From the NCBI RefSeq assembly GCF_000182925.2, contig NC_026505.1, positions 2,170,001 to 2,234,000 of the forward strand: a stretch of 64,000 bases of DNA, read 5' to 3'. Each line of letters opens with the position of its first letter. Within the stretch, counting starts at the first letter, position 1. The DNA comes from Neurospora crassa OR74A. Its lineage: Eukaryota; Ascomycota; Sordariomycetes; Sordariales; Sordariaceae. This document shows, one piece after another, positions 21,324 through 32,384 of the stretch. The notes under the pieces were generated by a model. It was not told the DNA's origin and ran no database searches. It was given only the letters and a program-made list of their open reading frames with translations. The translations under genes and the position numbers were made by a program.

Positions 21324-21939
21324 GCTTGGATAATAAAATTTGACCGTCGTTGTCAAAGGCGACGACTTAATCAATAGTAAGGCTGTTGCTTTGTGGGGGG
21401 TTTATGGACAAGGAAAACGGAGACAAATGCAAGGATGCATCCGAACAGGAAGAAAGAAAGAAGAAAGAACAACAACAGAGACGACGTAAACTGAATCCTG
21501 CGGGGGAAACAGTTACCAAGCAACAAAACCGAAATGTCCAACTACAAGATTCAAATTTGTCTGATTATACGGGAGGGTAAAGTTGGTTAAGATCTGCATT
21601 GTCTTGGGCGTTGGATCAGTTAGTGTATTAGTATGGGGGTACGCTTCTTGAAAACTGTTTCCAGAGATCCCTCAAGATAAAGTCAGTTACCTGTATCTTG
21701 GCTTTTGTTGTTCCCACATGTCATTTGCATGGAGCCTCTCCAAATGCCGAGGGTGAAAGGACTGTAAAGTTTGATAAGCATTATTAACTCAGCCCTACCA
21801 GCTACGAGGTTTTTCCTTGGTCAGCGAAGCATAAATAAATTCGCCTGGTAGGTATATCCTCCCTCTCTAAGGCCTATATGCACATCCAAACTCCCACCTC
21901 TTGTCTAACATGGGCACCCATGGAAACAACCTCCACCCG
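21324..21939. other. Convergent 3' region, eIF4E (+) / cax4 (-)
   Basis: 0.6 kb shared 3' region. No gene seen. Confidence 0.5.
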
Positions 21940-22871
21940 TCACAATGCCTTCTTCCTCTCCTCCACCTCCCTCCTAGCGACCCTCTGCTCCTCCCATTTC
22001 TCCCACCCAGCCTGCGGCAGATCCTCCTCAACAACCAGGTCCCTGACCCGAAACCACCTGACAACGGGGAAATCCAAGATCTGCCCCAGCAAGCCCGACT
22101 GCCGCACCACGTGCGTGACGACAAACCATGCAACCGCGCATAGCGTTCCCGCCCCGCAGCCCACCAGCACCTGCTTCTCCGTGTGATACCCCAGGTAGGT
22201 GCGGCTCCACGCCACAGCGCCCGCGAGCACCAGCGCCCCCAGGCTGGCGACGAAGCGGTGGGCGAAGGACCAGGGCTCGTGGGCATAGCGCTCGAGGTCG
22301 GTGGCGCTGTCGGTTAGGGTCTTGAACAGCGACCCATTCCCGCTTCCATTTGTAGTAGTAGTCTTCACGTTCGTAACCTGCTTCTTCCTTTCCCTCTGCT
22401 TCTGCTTTTGTTGTTGCTGTTGTTGCTGCTCCCTCGGTGTATGCCTCGCCAACAAAAACAGTCCCAACGCCACTGCCCAAAATGACACAAACTGCGCATG
22501 GCTGCTGGGCATCCCGTAGCCCTTTCCTCCCGTCGAATGTATCCTGGCCGGTCGTTCCTCTTTGATCAGGCGCTTGAGCGCAAAGTTGGCGGCCTCGCAG
22601 GCGAGCTGGCCGGCGAACATGAGGATCACTTCGGCTTCGCGGGTGGACCAGATCAAGGTCGCGTAGACGACACAGAGCGCTTGCGGGACGAGAGCGAGCC
22701 AGGCGCAGAGGAGGGAGATGGGGTCGTCTGGGTTCTAGAAGTTGGACAGAGAGAGGTTAGCGAACCGTAATGTAGGAGGAATCGGGCGCGATAGAGGAGA
22801 GGAAGCTTGGAACGTACGTAGTATACATGGGTCAGGGACAGTGAGGCGAGAGGTGTCACGTTGTCGGCCAT
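21940..22871 (-). CDS. cax4: Dolichyl-diphosphate phosphatase Cax4/Cwh8 (DOLPP1)
   Basis: ER membrane PAP2-family phosphatase. It removes one phosphate from dolichyl diphosphate after oligosaccharide transfer, recycling the carrier for N-glycosylation. Exons 22871-22818 and 22734-21940 give 282 residues. The PAP2 signature is complete: K-x6-RP as KRLIKEERP, PSSH (KGYGMPSSHAQF), and SR-x5-H as SRTYLGYHTEKQV. The N-terminus MADNVTPLASLSLTHVYYNPDDP matches the family. Four to five membrane segments are evident. Between the PSSH helix and the next segment there is a Gln/Lys-rich insertion (EQQQQQQQKQKQ then KKQVTNVKTTTT) of about 40 residues, longer than in the yeast enzyme and probably a cytosolic or lumenal loop. 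It is divergent from the RBR ligase gene. Confidence 0.93.
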
Positions 22872-23895
22872 GACTGCGATCTAGGAGGGTACCGTAGGTT
22901 ACGCACAGAGAGTGCGTCTTGGGTGGTCAGGTAGGTGGGTTATAGGGAGATTAAAAATCGCATTTGAGTAGGTGTGAGAAACTAAAATCTTGCGGTATCT
23001 CAACTTGGATATAGGACCAAAGTATGTACAAGTGACAGCCGGAGCCGAAAAGGTAGTGACGGCTTCAATTCTGGAAGATCCATCGATGTGTTGTTGTTGT
23101 TGTTCGAAAGCTGGCGGAAGATGCAATACCACTACGTAGAGGAGTAAACCCTGGCCAATCGGGGGCTTTCGAAGCGGAGCCAGCCCGTTGGAGATGGCGT
23201 TGTTCTGGGCTATTGCGGCAGCAAATGGCAGTTAAGACGCGACCCTGTCGACCTACCATTTTAGGCCTGTGCGCTATCAGGTAGCGCTGTCCGTTGATTT
23301 GTCAAGTGAAGAAGGGGACACCCACAACACGGCATCGGCAGGCGAGTCATCTTCGGGGACGGGGACCCGATGGCGGCGAATCTCCGTCACTCGACAGTCA
23401 ACGACCATCAACCTCAAAATTGCTCTCGCATTCGCGGGGCACCGACAGTGGAAAATAAGATATCAACACTACGGATTCGCCTCCCTTGGCTCCAAAACTC
23501 AACTGTACCTACGGAACATCCACGTGGACACTGGTGTACGATTATTGAACATGAAGGGCTTTCCCATCTGCTTCTGACAAATCTACATTTTCCCTTCTCG
23601 TCTCTTTTAGCTCTTTCTCTTGGCATTCCATCTCACCAAAATCCGGACTTGGACTCTCTCACTCCAACTACCTAAAGAGACCTTGAACTCCTACACCCTC
23701 ATCCATAACTCACAGATCATCATTAAGAGCAAACCCTACTGCATGGCTTTTCAGCTCTATTCCGCATACCGAACCTCTCTTTTCTCTCAGATCTGCTACA
23801 AGTCGTCCAGGTAGCAGCACGGGTGGGCCACGTCAACCAACCAAAACACCAAAAGATATATCTCCAAGTCTTGGCACTACATTGCGTATCGATCG
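22872..23895. promoter_or_regulatory. Divergent promoter region, cax4 (-) / RBR ligase (+)
   Basis: 1.0 kb with a short TTG run near 23,091-23,105 and a pyrimidine-rich 5' UTR-like stretch at 23,570-23,880. No gene seen. Confidence 0.5.
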
Positions 23896-26297
23896 ATGGC
23901 CTCTTTCAACTACGATGACTCCGACAGCCCCCGCGATACTGAGCTCAGCTCCCTTGTAGCGATTTACCCTGAGATCCAGCATCCTCGATCAGACGACCCT
24001 TACGCCATCGCCATCGATATCCCCGTTAACCCCTCCAAGCCAGTTCTCGTCTACTTTCCCGCTGCTGCGGATTCAAACCCGGACCCGAGGGCTCAAGGAA
24101 CCCTTCAGCAGAACGGAGCCAGCCACGTCAATGGATCTGCGAGCGGAGGTCCTTTGAATGGTACGGATCGTGTTGGGGGAGCAGGCTCGGCCGAAGGCGC
24201 CGGCGCTGGAGCTGGGGCTCTTGATCGTCACGAGGTAGCACACTTGCCTCCTGTTCATCTGGAAATCATCTTCGGGCCCGACTACCCTGCCGAGAAACCG
24301 CCGGTCATTACTATCTCCGCGGATCCCCCATGGCTTTCGAAGGATACCATCAAGCGACTCGAGGACGATGGGCCGCGGCTGTGGGAAGAAATGGGTCGTG
24401 ATATGGTTGGGTTCACGTACATTGACCATATCCAGCAGGCAGCCGAGAACGTATTTGAGCTTGTGGACGAAAAGGGAACCCTGGAGGTTGACCCGCAGCA
24501 TAGGATTGCTATTATGGATTATGATATCCGGGCGCGTCGGGCGGCGTTTGAGAAGGAAACGTTCAACTGCATGGTGTGCTTAGGTATGTGCAAATCTGCC
24601 ACCTTTAGTCAACAAAAGGTTTACTAACACGCAATACAGATCCCAAGAAAGGCTCTGTCTGTCACAAGATGATCGATTGTGGGCATGTTTTCTGCGTGGA
24701 GTGTCTGCAAGACTATTACAACAACGCCATCAAAGAAGGCGATCTCGCCTCTGTCCGCTGTCTAGCCCCCAACTGCACCAAGGAGCGCGAACAAGCAGCT
24801 GTCTCGTCTTCAGGGAACAAGAAGCGGAAGAAGCCCAAGACGTACATCAGCCCGAGCGAACTTCTACAAATCCCGCTTGACCCCGAGACCGTGAAGCGCT
24901 ACGTTACTCTCAAGTACAAAACCGAGCTCGAGTCCGACAAAAACACAATCTACTGCCCGCGCCAATGGTGTAACGGAGCCGCTCGGTCCAAGAAGCACAA
25001 GAAGCCGCAAGGGCTAGAGCTGAACGAACACGATGAGGACGAGGAAGAAGAGGAGGAAACCAGCGGTGTTTCTAAGCCCTACAACGCGACCGACCTCCTG
25101 GCCATCTGCGAAGACTGCAACTTTGCCTTCTGCTCCCGCTGCCATCAGTCCTGGCATGGCGAGTTTGTCCGGTGCCAGGCACCCCGAAAGAATGAAGAGC
25201 TCACAGCCGAGGAAATCGCTTCACTCGAATACATGAAGTTGCACACCACTCCCTGCCCGACATGTGCGGCACCTGCCCAGAAGACGCACGGCTGCAACCA
25301 CATGATCTGCTACCGGTGCCAGACGCACTTCTGCTACCTCTGCTCAGCATGGCTAGATCCAGGTAATCCCTATCAACACTTCAACGAGATGCCCGGCGGC
25401 AGGATTACCGGGTGTTATCAGCGCTTGTGGGAGTTGGAGCAGGGGGATGGCGACGATGTCGGCTTAGGATTCGAAGGCGGTGCCGGTGCTGCTCCCCCAG
25501 GTGCTGGCCGTGCTGGTCCCGCAGCAGCAGCAGCCGCAGCCGACGCACCCGAAGCGCCTCCAGGGTTTGAGGGCCTACCGGAGCAACGGCTTATGGAGCT
25601 GCTGATGGCAGACATGGGGGAGAGCGACGATGAGGAGGACGATTTCGGGGGCCCGCCTCCCTTTGGTGATAGAGAGCTTGATAGGCAACTTGCCCAACGT
25701 ATCGAAGCGGAAGCGCAGAACGGTGCAGGAAGAGGTGTCGGTGAAGTCGCGATTGCGCGCGAAGGACCGCTCGTCCTAAGGATAGACGGAGGCAGAGGAG
25801 GTGGAGGTCGCAATCAGCCGGCAGCAGGTCGTGGCCGTGGAGGTGGTGCTGCTGGCGGTGCTGCTGCTGCTGCCCCCAATGGCCCTGCCGCAGGTGGCGG
25901 ACGTGGAGGACGAGGTCGGGGAGACAATGCCCGAGGAGGACAAGGGGCAGGGGGGGCAAATATTCGGGGACAACATCAGAATCGAGGAGGTGCCCCGAAC
26001 AACCGGCACAATAACCGTAACAACCATCCGAACCACAACGGCGTCGGTGCCGGTGCGGCCAGAGGAGGACGAAATGGTGGTGGTGGTGTAGGAGGTGCGG
26101 TCAGGGGTAATGTGGGAGGTAGGGCGAGGCCCAATCCTAACGGTCCAAGAATGGACTTTGATAATCCCGATAATGTACAGGTCAACGTGCCTGACGGCAT
26201 ACGACTCGATCCGCAGCAGGAGGCGTGGATTAGGCAGTTTGTGCACCTGGCGCTGGAAGATCAGGAGGACCTGCTTTTCGATGATGATGACTGGTAG
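23896..26297 (+). CDS. RWD-RBR E3 ubiquitin ligase with Gly/Arg-rich C-terminal tail
   Basis: RING-between-RING ubiquitin ligase of 781 residues, exons 23896-24583 and 24640-26297. An N-terminal RWD domain (about 10-220) contains PPVHLEIIFGPDYP and a Gly/Ala insert. RING1 begins FNCMVCL-DPKKG at 225, with CGHVFCVECL. The IBR has IYCPRQWC (335) and CEDCNFAFCSRCHQSWHG. RING2 has CPTC (435-438) and HGCNHMICYRC, where Cys448 is the expected thioester-forming residue. This matches ARA54/RNF14 and yeast Itt1, where the relatives act in translation-linked ubiquitylation. An acidic insert (EDEEEEEE) splits the IBR. After an Ala/Pro stretch, residues about 614-734 form a long Gly/Arg/Asn-rich tail with RGG-like repeats, then an acidic end. 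The tail suggests RNA or ribosome contact. The intron (24584-24639) has a CTAAC branch site. Confidence 0.93.
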
Positions 26298-26840
26298 GTA
26301 GTCAGTCACCGTCATTCGGCGGCCGAAAGGAAAGATTTGTACAAGGTTCATGATTAGCATCAACTACAGTTTGTACAGCGGAGTTGAACACAGTTAGTGG
26401 TGTTTCGTTGGCTTTCATTAGCGGCATATGGGTACATCGGAAAATGATAGAATATGGATCAGCTACCCACTCTTTGTATATATCCTGATCCCAACAGGAG
26501 TTCTTGAGAAATCAAAATGAAAGCGCACATATGTATTAGCATTACCGAATTCATCATCACCATCAGATGTATGCTCTTGTTGACTTGGACTTTGTTACAA
26601 TACCTGTGTGATCGAAACTCATCAGCCGTATGTATACAATTCTTTCGAGAAGAGAGACACCTCCCTCCTTAATATCCCCAATTCTATTTACGTACACCTA
26701 CCATTCCAACGCCTTCTCATCTTCTCGGTAATCCTCCACAGGACCTCACTCTCTGCATATTTCCCGAACCGAAGCTGGGAAAAGTCGGGTCGTGTTACAT
26801 GACTATTTACATCTCATGACCTTGTGTCCTTACATACCCT

Positions 26841-26842
<2 letters not shown>

Positions 26843-26885
<43 letters not shown>
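26843..26885. repeat. T43 homopolymer
   Basis: Forty-three consecutive T, about 550 bp after the RBR ligase stop codon. Length may be affected by sequencing slippage. Confidence 0.95.
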
Positions 26886-27900
26886 CCACCAATTTCATCT
26901 CTGAGTACCGTCCTTGTGGGTGTGAGGAATCTACACTTCTACGTTTAATATGTCCGTACTGTTGGTCTTATTTCAGGAGTTGGTTTTTATGATCTTATGG
27001 TCGTTGTTGCAGTCAGCTTTTGTCAGTAGGTAGCTCTAGGAACATCAGCGTGCCGCTACTATTCGACTTGGGCGGAGAGGATAACCGCCTGCCACACAAG
27101 GCAGTCCAAGTCTGAACACGGAGATCAAATGATAGTCCAAACTGTGAAAGCGATCTACCAGCTCAAGTGAGTGATGCGTTCATGCTAGCATTGGTGTCCG
27201 TGACCGCGGATACCTCAATAACGAGTGTTCCTGTTTTCCGGTTATTGTCTTTCGTCCATATCCCAACCTTTTTGATGGACGACCATGAACGTGCCCATCT
27301 ATCTTTATTGGATCTCCAACACACTATTGAAGAACATGTGGTTCGCTGGTGGAACAAAGAAGCAGGAAGATGGATCAAGAACACCATCGAAGTCCACTAC
27401 AGTACCAACATCAACATTCCACACGAGCGCGAGCGCGACCAACGCCAACGCGGCGCTGTAATTCTAGTTTAGTTTGAATGGCTTCCCAGCCGCCAGCCTT
27501 TTCTGCACGATAGTTTGGTTCAAAACGGGATGGCTAAACATCGGGTTCTATACATAGCATATCTGTATGTCGTCTACCTTGTGTCGGCCTGTAAGACTGA
27601 CTAATCTGCTTTTTTGTTGTCTATCTTGAATATGGGAGTTACATACCATGTCTGCTGTTAGCATTTTTCCCCATTCTCTTTCATGCATCTACATATGAGT
27701 AGTATATGAACCTTTACCCCCTTGTCTTCTTCCCTTTCCCTTAGCCCCCCCAAGTCGCAGGCTAAGGGGAAAAAAAAGAAGCAGTGTGATAGACGTACAT
27801 ACATAAAGAAGCCCACATGATATCAATGGCATACATACATGAACTGACATGGCATTAACATTACACATGCCATCACGCAGGAGAAGTCTGGAAGCGAGGC

Positions 27901-27927
27901 GCGAGGCGAGGCGAGGCGAGGCGAGGC
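27901..27927. repeat. (GCGAG)5 tandem repeat
   Basis: Five perfect 5-bp units plus GC, preceded by an imperfect unit. Confidence 0.9.
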
Positions 27928-28042
27928 ATACCCCAACGAAAGGGTAAGTGGAAGAGAAAGGGAAGTTACGCTTGCTTTTTTTCAATTTCGGGATTTGATG
28001 GTGGGCAAGTACGAATAAGCAAATGGCCTTGCAAGGAAGGCC

Positions 28043-28064
28043 GGGGGGGGGGGGGGGGGGGGGG
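28043..28064. repeat. G22 homopolymer
   Basis: Twenty-two consecutive G, potentially G-quadruplex forming. Length uncertain for the usual homopolymer reasons. Confidence 0.9.
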
Positions 28065-31000
28065 TGAAGAGGAGGAAGCAGAGGTAAGCGCGGCGTGGGT
28101 AGATATTGGTTGTGATTTTTATATGGAGTGTTACCAGATGTACAAATAGCTACAGGATTTACATACTTGAAGAAGTGTATGATATTTCCTTCTGGTCACT
28201 TATTCCTCTTTTTTGCTTGATCATGTACGTACGTTGAAACCGTTTCTGCAATCATCTTGGTGGTTGTAGTTGTCGTGGTCGCCTATCTGGTGGTATTATC
28301 TACCTACCGGCTTACCTCTCTGAGTCTGGGCGGACTTTCTTGCTCCCGGTCTTCTTTATGTACACCAGCAACTAAATAGAATATGAACTAGGTAGCAGTC
28401 ACCTAGCCGAGACCCTCGCCAAGAGAGGAGATACTTCTAAGAAAGGCAGGAGCTTATAACTACCGCGATGAACGCCTCGCTGTGACCTCTATCGGCAACA
28501 TACTTCCACTTTCGTGTTCAACAATCTGCGTTGGTAGTAGTAGTAATAATTGTTAATCCCATATCATTTCCGAGGAGGGACAACCACTTGAATCGAGGCC
28601 TTAGGTACCTCTAGGTAGAGGTAGTCAAACGTGTCCCGTTCACGTTGTAACTCAAACTGACTGACAGTCGCCTTGTCTTGCAAGAACGACATAACTGTTG
28701 CCGTGACAGTGCCATAGAGACGGATCATGACATGACACACGTATGTACATACCGTCTCATCCCGTCCGAATTGCACGCCGTTGCACCCAGCCAGTGTATG
28801 ATTGCGGGTGCGGATGGATAACCTGCCAATTCGCAACGCTGCGGCTTGCGGGCTGTTCCCATCCATCGCAACGAAGAGGGAACAGGAGCAACCCTAGCAA
28901 TGCTTGCTGCCATGTTTTGTTCTGCCATTAGTCCCCTAGCTAAGCTTCGTTCCATGCTTGAACGGGCTGGCTGACTGGCTGACTGTCGTAACTGTGACAG
29001 AAGTCGAGGGGATGGCAGAGGCGAGGAAGAGCAAGGAGACGCGGAGTGTCCTGATTGTGCGTGTGACATCCCCATATCCACTCACGAGTCATACTCTTTC
29101 TCAGACTCGCCTCGCAGCCAGAAACGATGGGTGATGTTTGGTGTATTGCAACCACCCTCCTTATCCTCTCAGCCTCCCCCCCCTTTCGCTATGTCTCCAT
29201 CCATCCATCCACCTATAGCCCATAGTCCCCATACAACCATCCATCACCACCCACCATCCGATCCGACCCCTCTCCCACCCAAAGCCGTTGCCCATCCTTG
29301 CCTTTCCTGTCATGCCGCCTGCAGTCGTAGAGGTTCCCCGAGTCCTTGTTGGGGTCCGTGTGCGTACATACTACCCTCTCTTGTTCTGTTTTTGGTTCCT
29401 GTAACCACCCTCATGCATTTTCCTCCGGTACATAGCAAGGGACGCTTGTGCGGTACAAGCGAGCTGGTCTCTTGGGTCTCGATCATCACTAGCCAGGTTA
29501 AAAAGTAACCTTGAGAGAGAGAAAGGGGAAATGATCATGCCGATACAAGCCAGACCAAAAGCAGGAACGGTGACGCCCTCCCCCCACACAAAACCCAGTT
29601 TCTACCTAGTTTCCCTGTCTGTCTGTCTTTCTTTTTTTGGAGTTCCCACCGTGACATCCAGGTTGCTCGGACGATTCACGCTTCAACCCCCCACTGAGCT
29701 AGCATCTCGTCACAAAGGCTTGATGCGACAAGAAGGGGGCTTGTCACCGGCAGAACAACCCCTGACAAGACCGGTTCCGTTTGATTCTCGGCGATGGTGG
29801 TTACATCAATAGTGTGTACCCCATCAAGCTTCTGGAGATGAGCAGTGTCAAGGGCAGTTATGTCGACAGACCGCCCGAAAGAACTGGGACCGGTGTGCTT
29901 GTGTGTGTGTTCTCGGTCTCTGAACACGCCTGCCTGATGTGTCCAACTCGAATCTTACTCTTGCCCCGCTGCGCATAAGAATATCTCATCGCACACCGTT
30001 GTTGTGAGGCCATTCCATACCGGCTTTCCGAGAGCCTTATCCAAAGGAGAAAGGGAAGGGGGGGGGTCCGCCCCGTCGAGGGTGTCATTCCGTTTCAAGC
30101 AAAAGGGAAAATCAGAATGGAGAGAATGGTAGGGTGGTATCCAAATGGATACTATGGTTTGAAAGGTCAGCCAGAAGGGATGACCGTGCTTGGCTCTTCA
30201 ACGCTGACAGACGCCAGGGGCTATTACTGTGTAGAGTCGTCGCATTTCGGTAGCTGCTTTCCGCAAGCGCAATTCGAGAACCCAGAGGATGGCCCCGGAA
30301 CCCTGCTGCTGGCGGGGATGGGACGATCGGAAAACGGTCGCAACTTCACCGCTAACGCTAGTAGTGTGTCTCCGTACCCATCACGCTATAGCCCAGTATA
30401 AGCCCCTAAAACCCCTTCATACTCGGCAGCTGAAGACTTTTGCCGAGAATGAAGAAGAGCAAAGACAACGAACAGAGTACACCGAACTCTCTAGGACTCG
30501 GTTGAGAAGCGGCAAGCAGTTAAACGTTAGCCATGCTGGGCTCAGGAATGAAACATGGTTCAAGTGACTGAAGCTCAGCCGGGTGATCATGGAGCTGCGA
30601 CACTAGTCGCTCCCTATCATGAAGTTGACCAAAGCTTTTGGTCCGAGATCCGAGAGTTGAAACTTCGCGGAAACGGTGAAACAGCTTGGCTAGACATCAC
30701 AGAACTATTGGGTCGACGGACGGAGTTGGACCGAACGCACGGTGATATCGATGCACGTGAAATGAGTACTATCCACCCAAAACCAGTCAGGCGATGACCA
30801 GAGCAAGAGTACACACAGGCTATGTTTTTGGGAAACTCCTGCCGATGTCGTGACAGGAACACCAGCATGCCGACAGCCCGCAGAACACAGTATGTAAATT
30901 TTGCAGCAACCTGTCACAGCAAGGACAAGGGCTCGACTATGGTCGTAGTTAAGGCCTTGGCTGCTGGTTTGGGGGAGCTGGGGAAAGGGAAATGAGAAGC

Positions 31001-31421
31001 GGAGAGGTTAGGATATTGGACCGGAGAGCCAGCCACAAAGCCACTTGCCAGTGTAGAGAAAGTAGAGGGCGGACGTTGGTTGGCAGCCAGGAGGCAGCGT
31101 TGCACTTGCACCCGTCCTTGACAATTGAGAATGTCAAGATCGATGATCCCACGTTGTTGTAGATCTGAAAGGTAGTAGTTATCCCCGGCACTGGCCAGTA
31201 CGACATGGAAATGTAGCAACTGCAAGAGCCCAACGCCGGCGATGGGACAGAAAGGTCGAGTCCTTATCCTCACTTTGACACTCTACAAACTCGAACCTGT
31301 TGAATGTCAGACCGGAGTAGAGCCACTGAAGAAGCGAATGAATGCTTGAAGAATCAAGAAGTGGGTACGGTTGACATGAGCCATTGCCTATGCGTTGAAG
31401 CTCCGTCGTTGTCGTTTGTCA

Positions 31422-32384
31422 ATGATTTCGGGTCCCATGTCGTTACACTTTCAGATGACGTTTCCGAATTCCCAGGCCGTACAATGTTGGGCTCGAGGAA
31501 ACACCCAAGGCAGCAGGGGCAGCAGTTCGTCGTCTGTCCTCAGCTCACTTCTGAGTGGGTCAATGACCCATCCGAAAGGGCTAGGCGCCGGAACAACGGC
31601 AACAGAGACGACAACGACACATCATGCACTTGTATCCTACTTTGCAGTATTTGCTGCTATCTCAACCCTTGAAGCTCACTTGGTCTGGGGAGGGAGCTTA
31701 CTTTTCGAAAGGAGCCATTTGTTGAGTGAGGCTCAGGTCTGGTTTTCTCCATACTTGGCCTCTGCTGATGGCCGATGCCATGGAGTGTCCTCATGGACCG
31801 AAAACCTGAAGAACGAAATCAGTCAAAAGCGGAAGGTGAGTCGAGAATCGGAGGGCGCCACACCTTGTTCTGTTCTCTTCGCACTTTCATTGGCTGGTAA
31901 AAGTATCGCGTCGCTGAATCGGCCCTTCCAGGCTAAAGTCGGGCGGCTTTGGAGTCAACTCCATGTAATTTCGGGACCCATCTTATACGGGCTGCGGGCG
32001 CCGGAGAGGCCCCGGATTCGCTGGGATGAGGTGGCGTCCCGCAATGGAAGTGAGCACCAACATTGTAGTCGTAGGTCTACACTGTTCAATGTCTTGAGTG
32101 ACAGGAAGCTCACCTTGCCATGCTCGGTTTACTGCGCTAGCTCTGTTGAATGCTGCTGTTGTAATTGTCCAATTCGACAGAAACAGCTAAGCACGTGGAA
32201 GCCTGACGACGGATTTCAGACAATGTTCCAGCAAGCGAGCGCAGCGCCACCGAAAATCGGTTCGTCTTCCAATCAGTTAGTTGTCTTACTTGAGCGTCAA
32301 GTTTCGATGCAGAAAGTTGTTTCAGAGGGCCAAGAGCGAAAAAAAAAAACAAAAAAAAAAACAAGAAGCTTGCGTGGGCCGTGA
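31422..32384 (+). CDS. Unidentified 320-codon ORF in the gene-poor stretch (doubtful)
   Basis: An uninterrupted frame of 320 codons from the first ATG, with the frame open 27 nt further upstream. I do not recognise any family. The translation has a Ser-rich start, a Cys cluster near the end (VECCCCNCPIRQ) and a Lys-rich tail caused by two A runs at 32,340-32,361. Codon choice shows no clear bias, unlike the neighbouring real genes, and no membrane segment or signal peptide is obvious. The length is unusual for a chance ORF in DNA of balanced composition, which is the only reason to list it. It may be noncoding or a decayed gene. Confidence 0.15.
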   Translation: MISGPMSLHFQMTFPNSQAVQCWARGNTQGSRGSSSSSVLSSLLSGSMTHPKGLGAGTTATETTTTHHALVSYFAVFAAISTLEAHLVWGGSLLFERSHLLSEAQVWFSPYLASADGRCHGVSSWTENLKNEISQKRKVSRESEGATPCSVLFALSLAGKSIASLNRPFQAKVGRLWSQLHVISGPILYGLRAPERPRIRWDEVASRNGSEHQHCSRRSTLFNVLSDRKLTLPCSVYCASSVECCCCNCPIRQKQLSTWKPDDGFQTMFQQASAAPPKIGSSSNQLVVLLERQVSMQKVVSEGQERKKKTKKKTRSLRGP

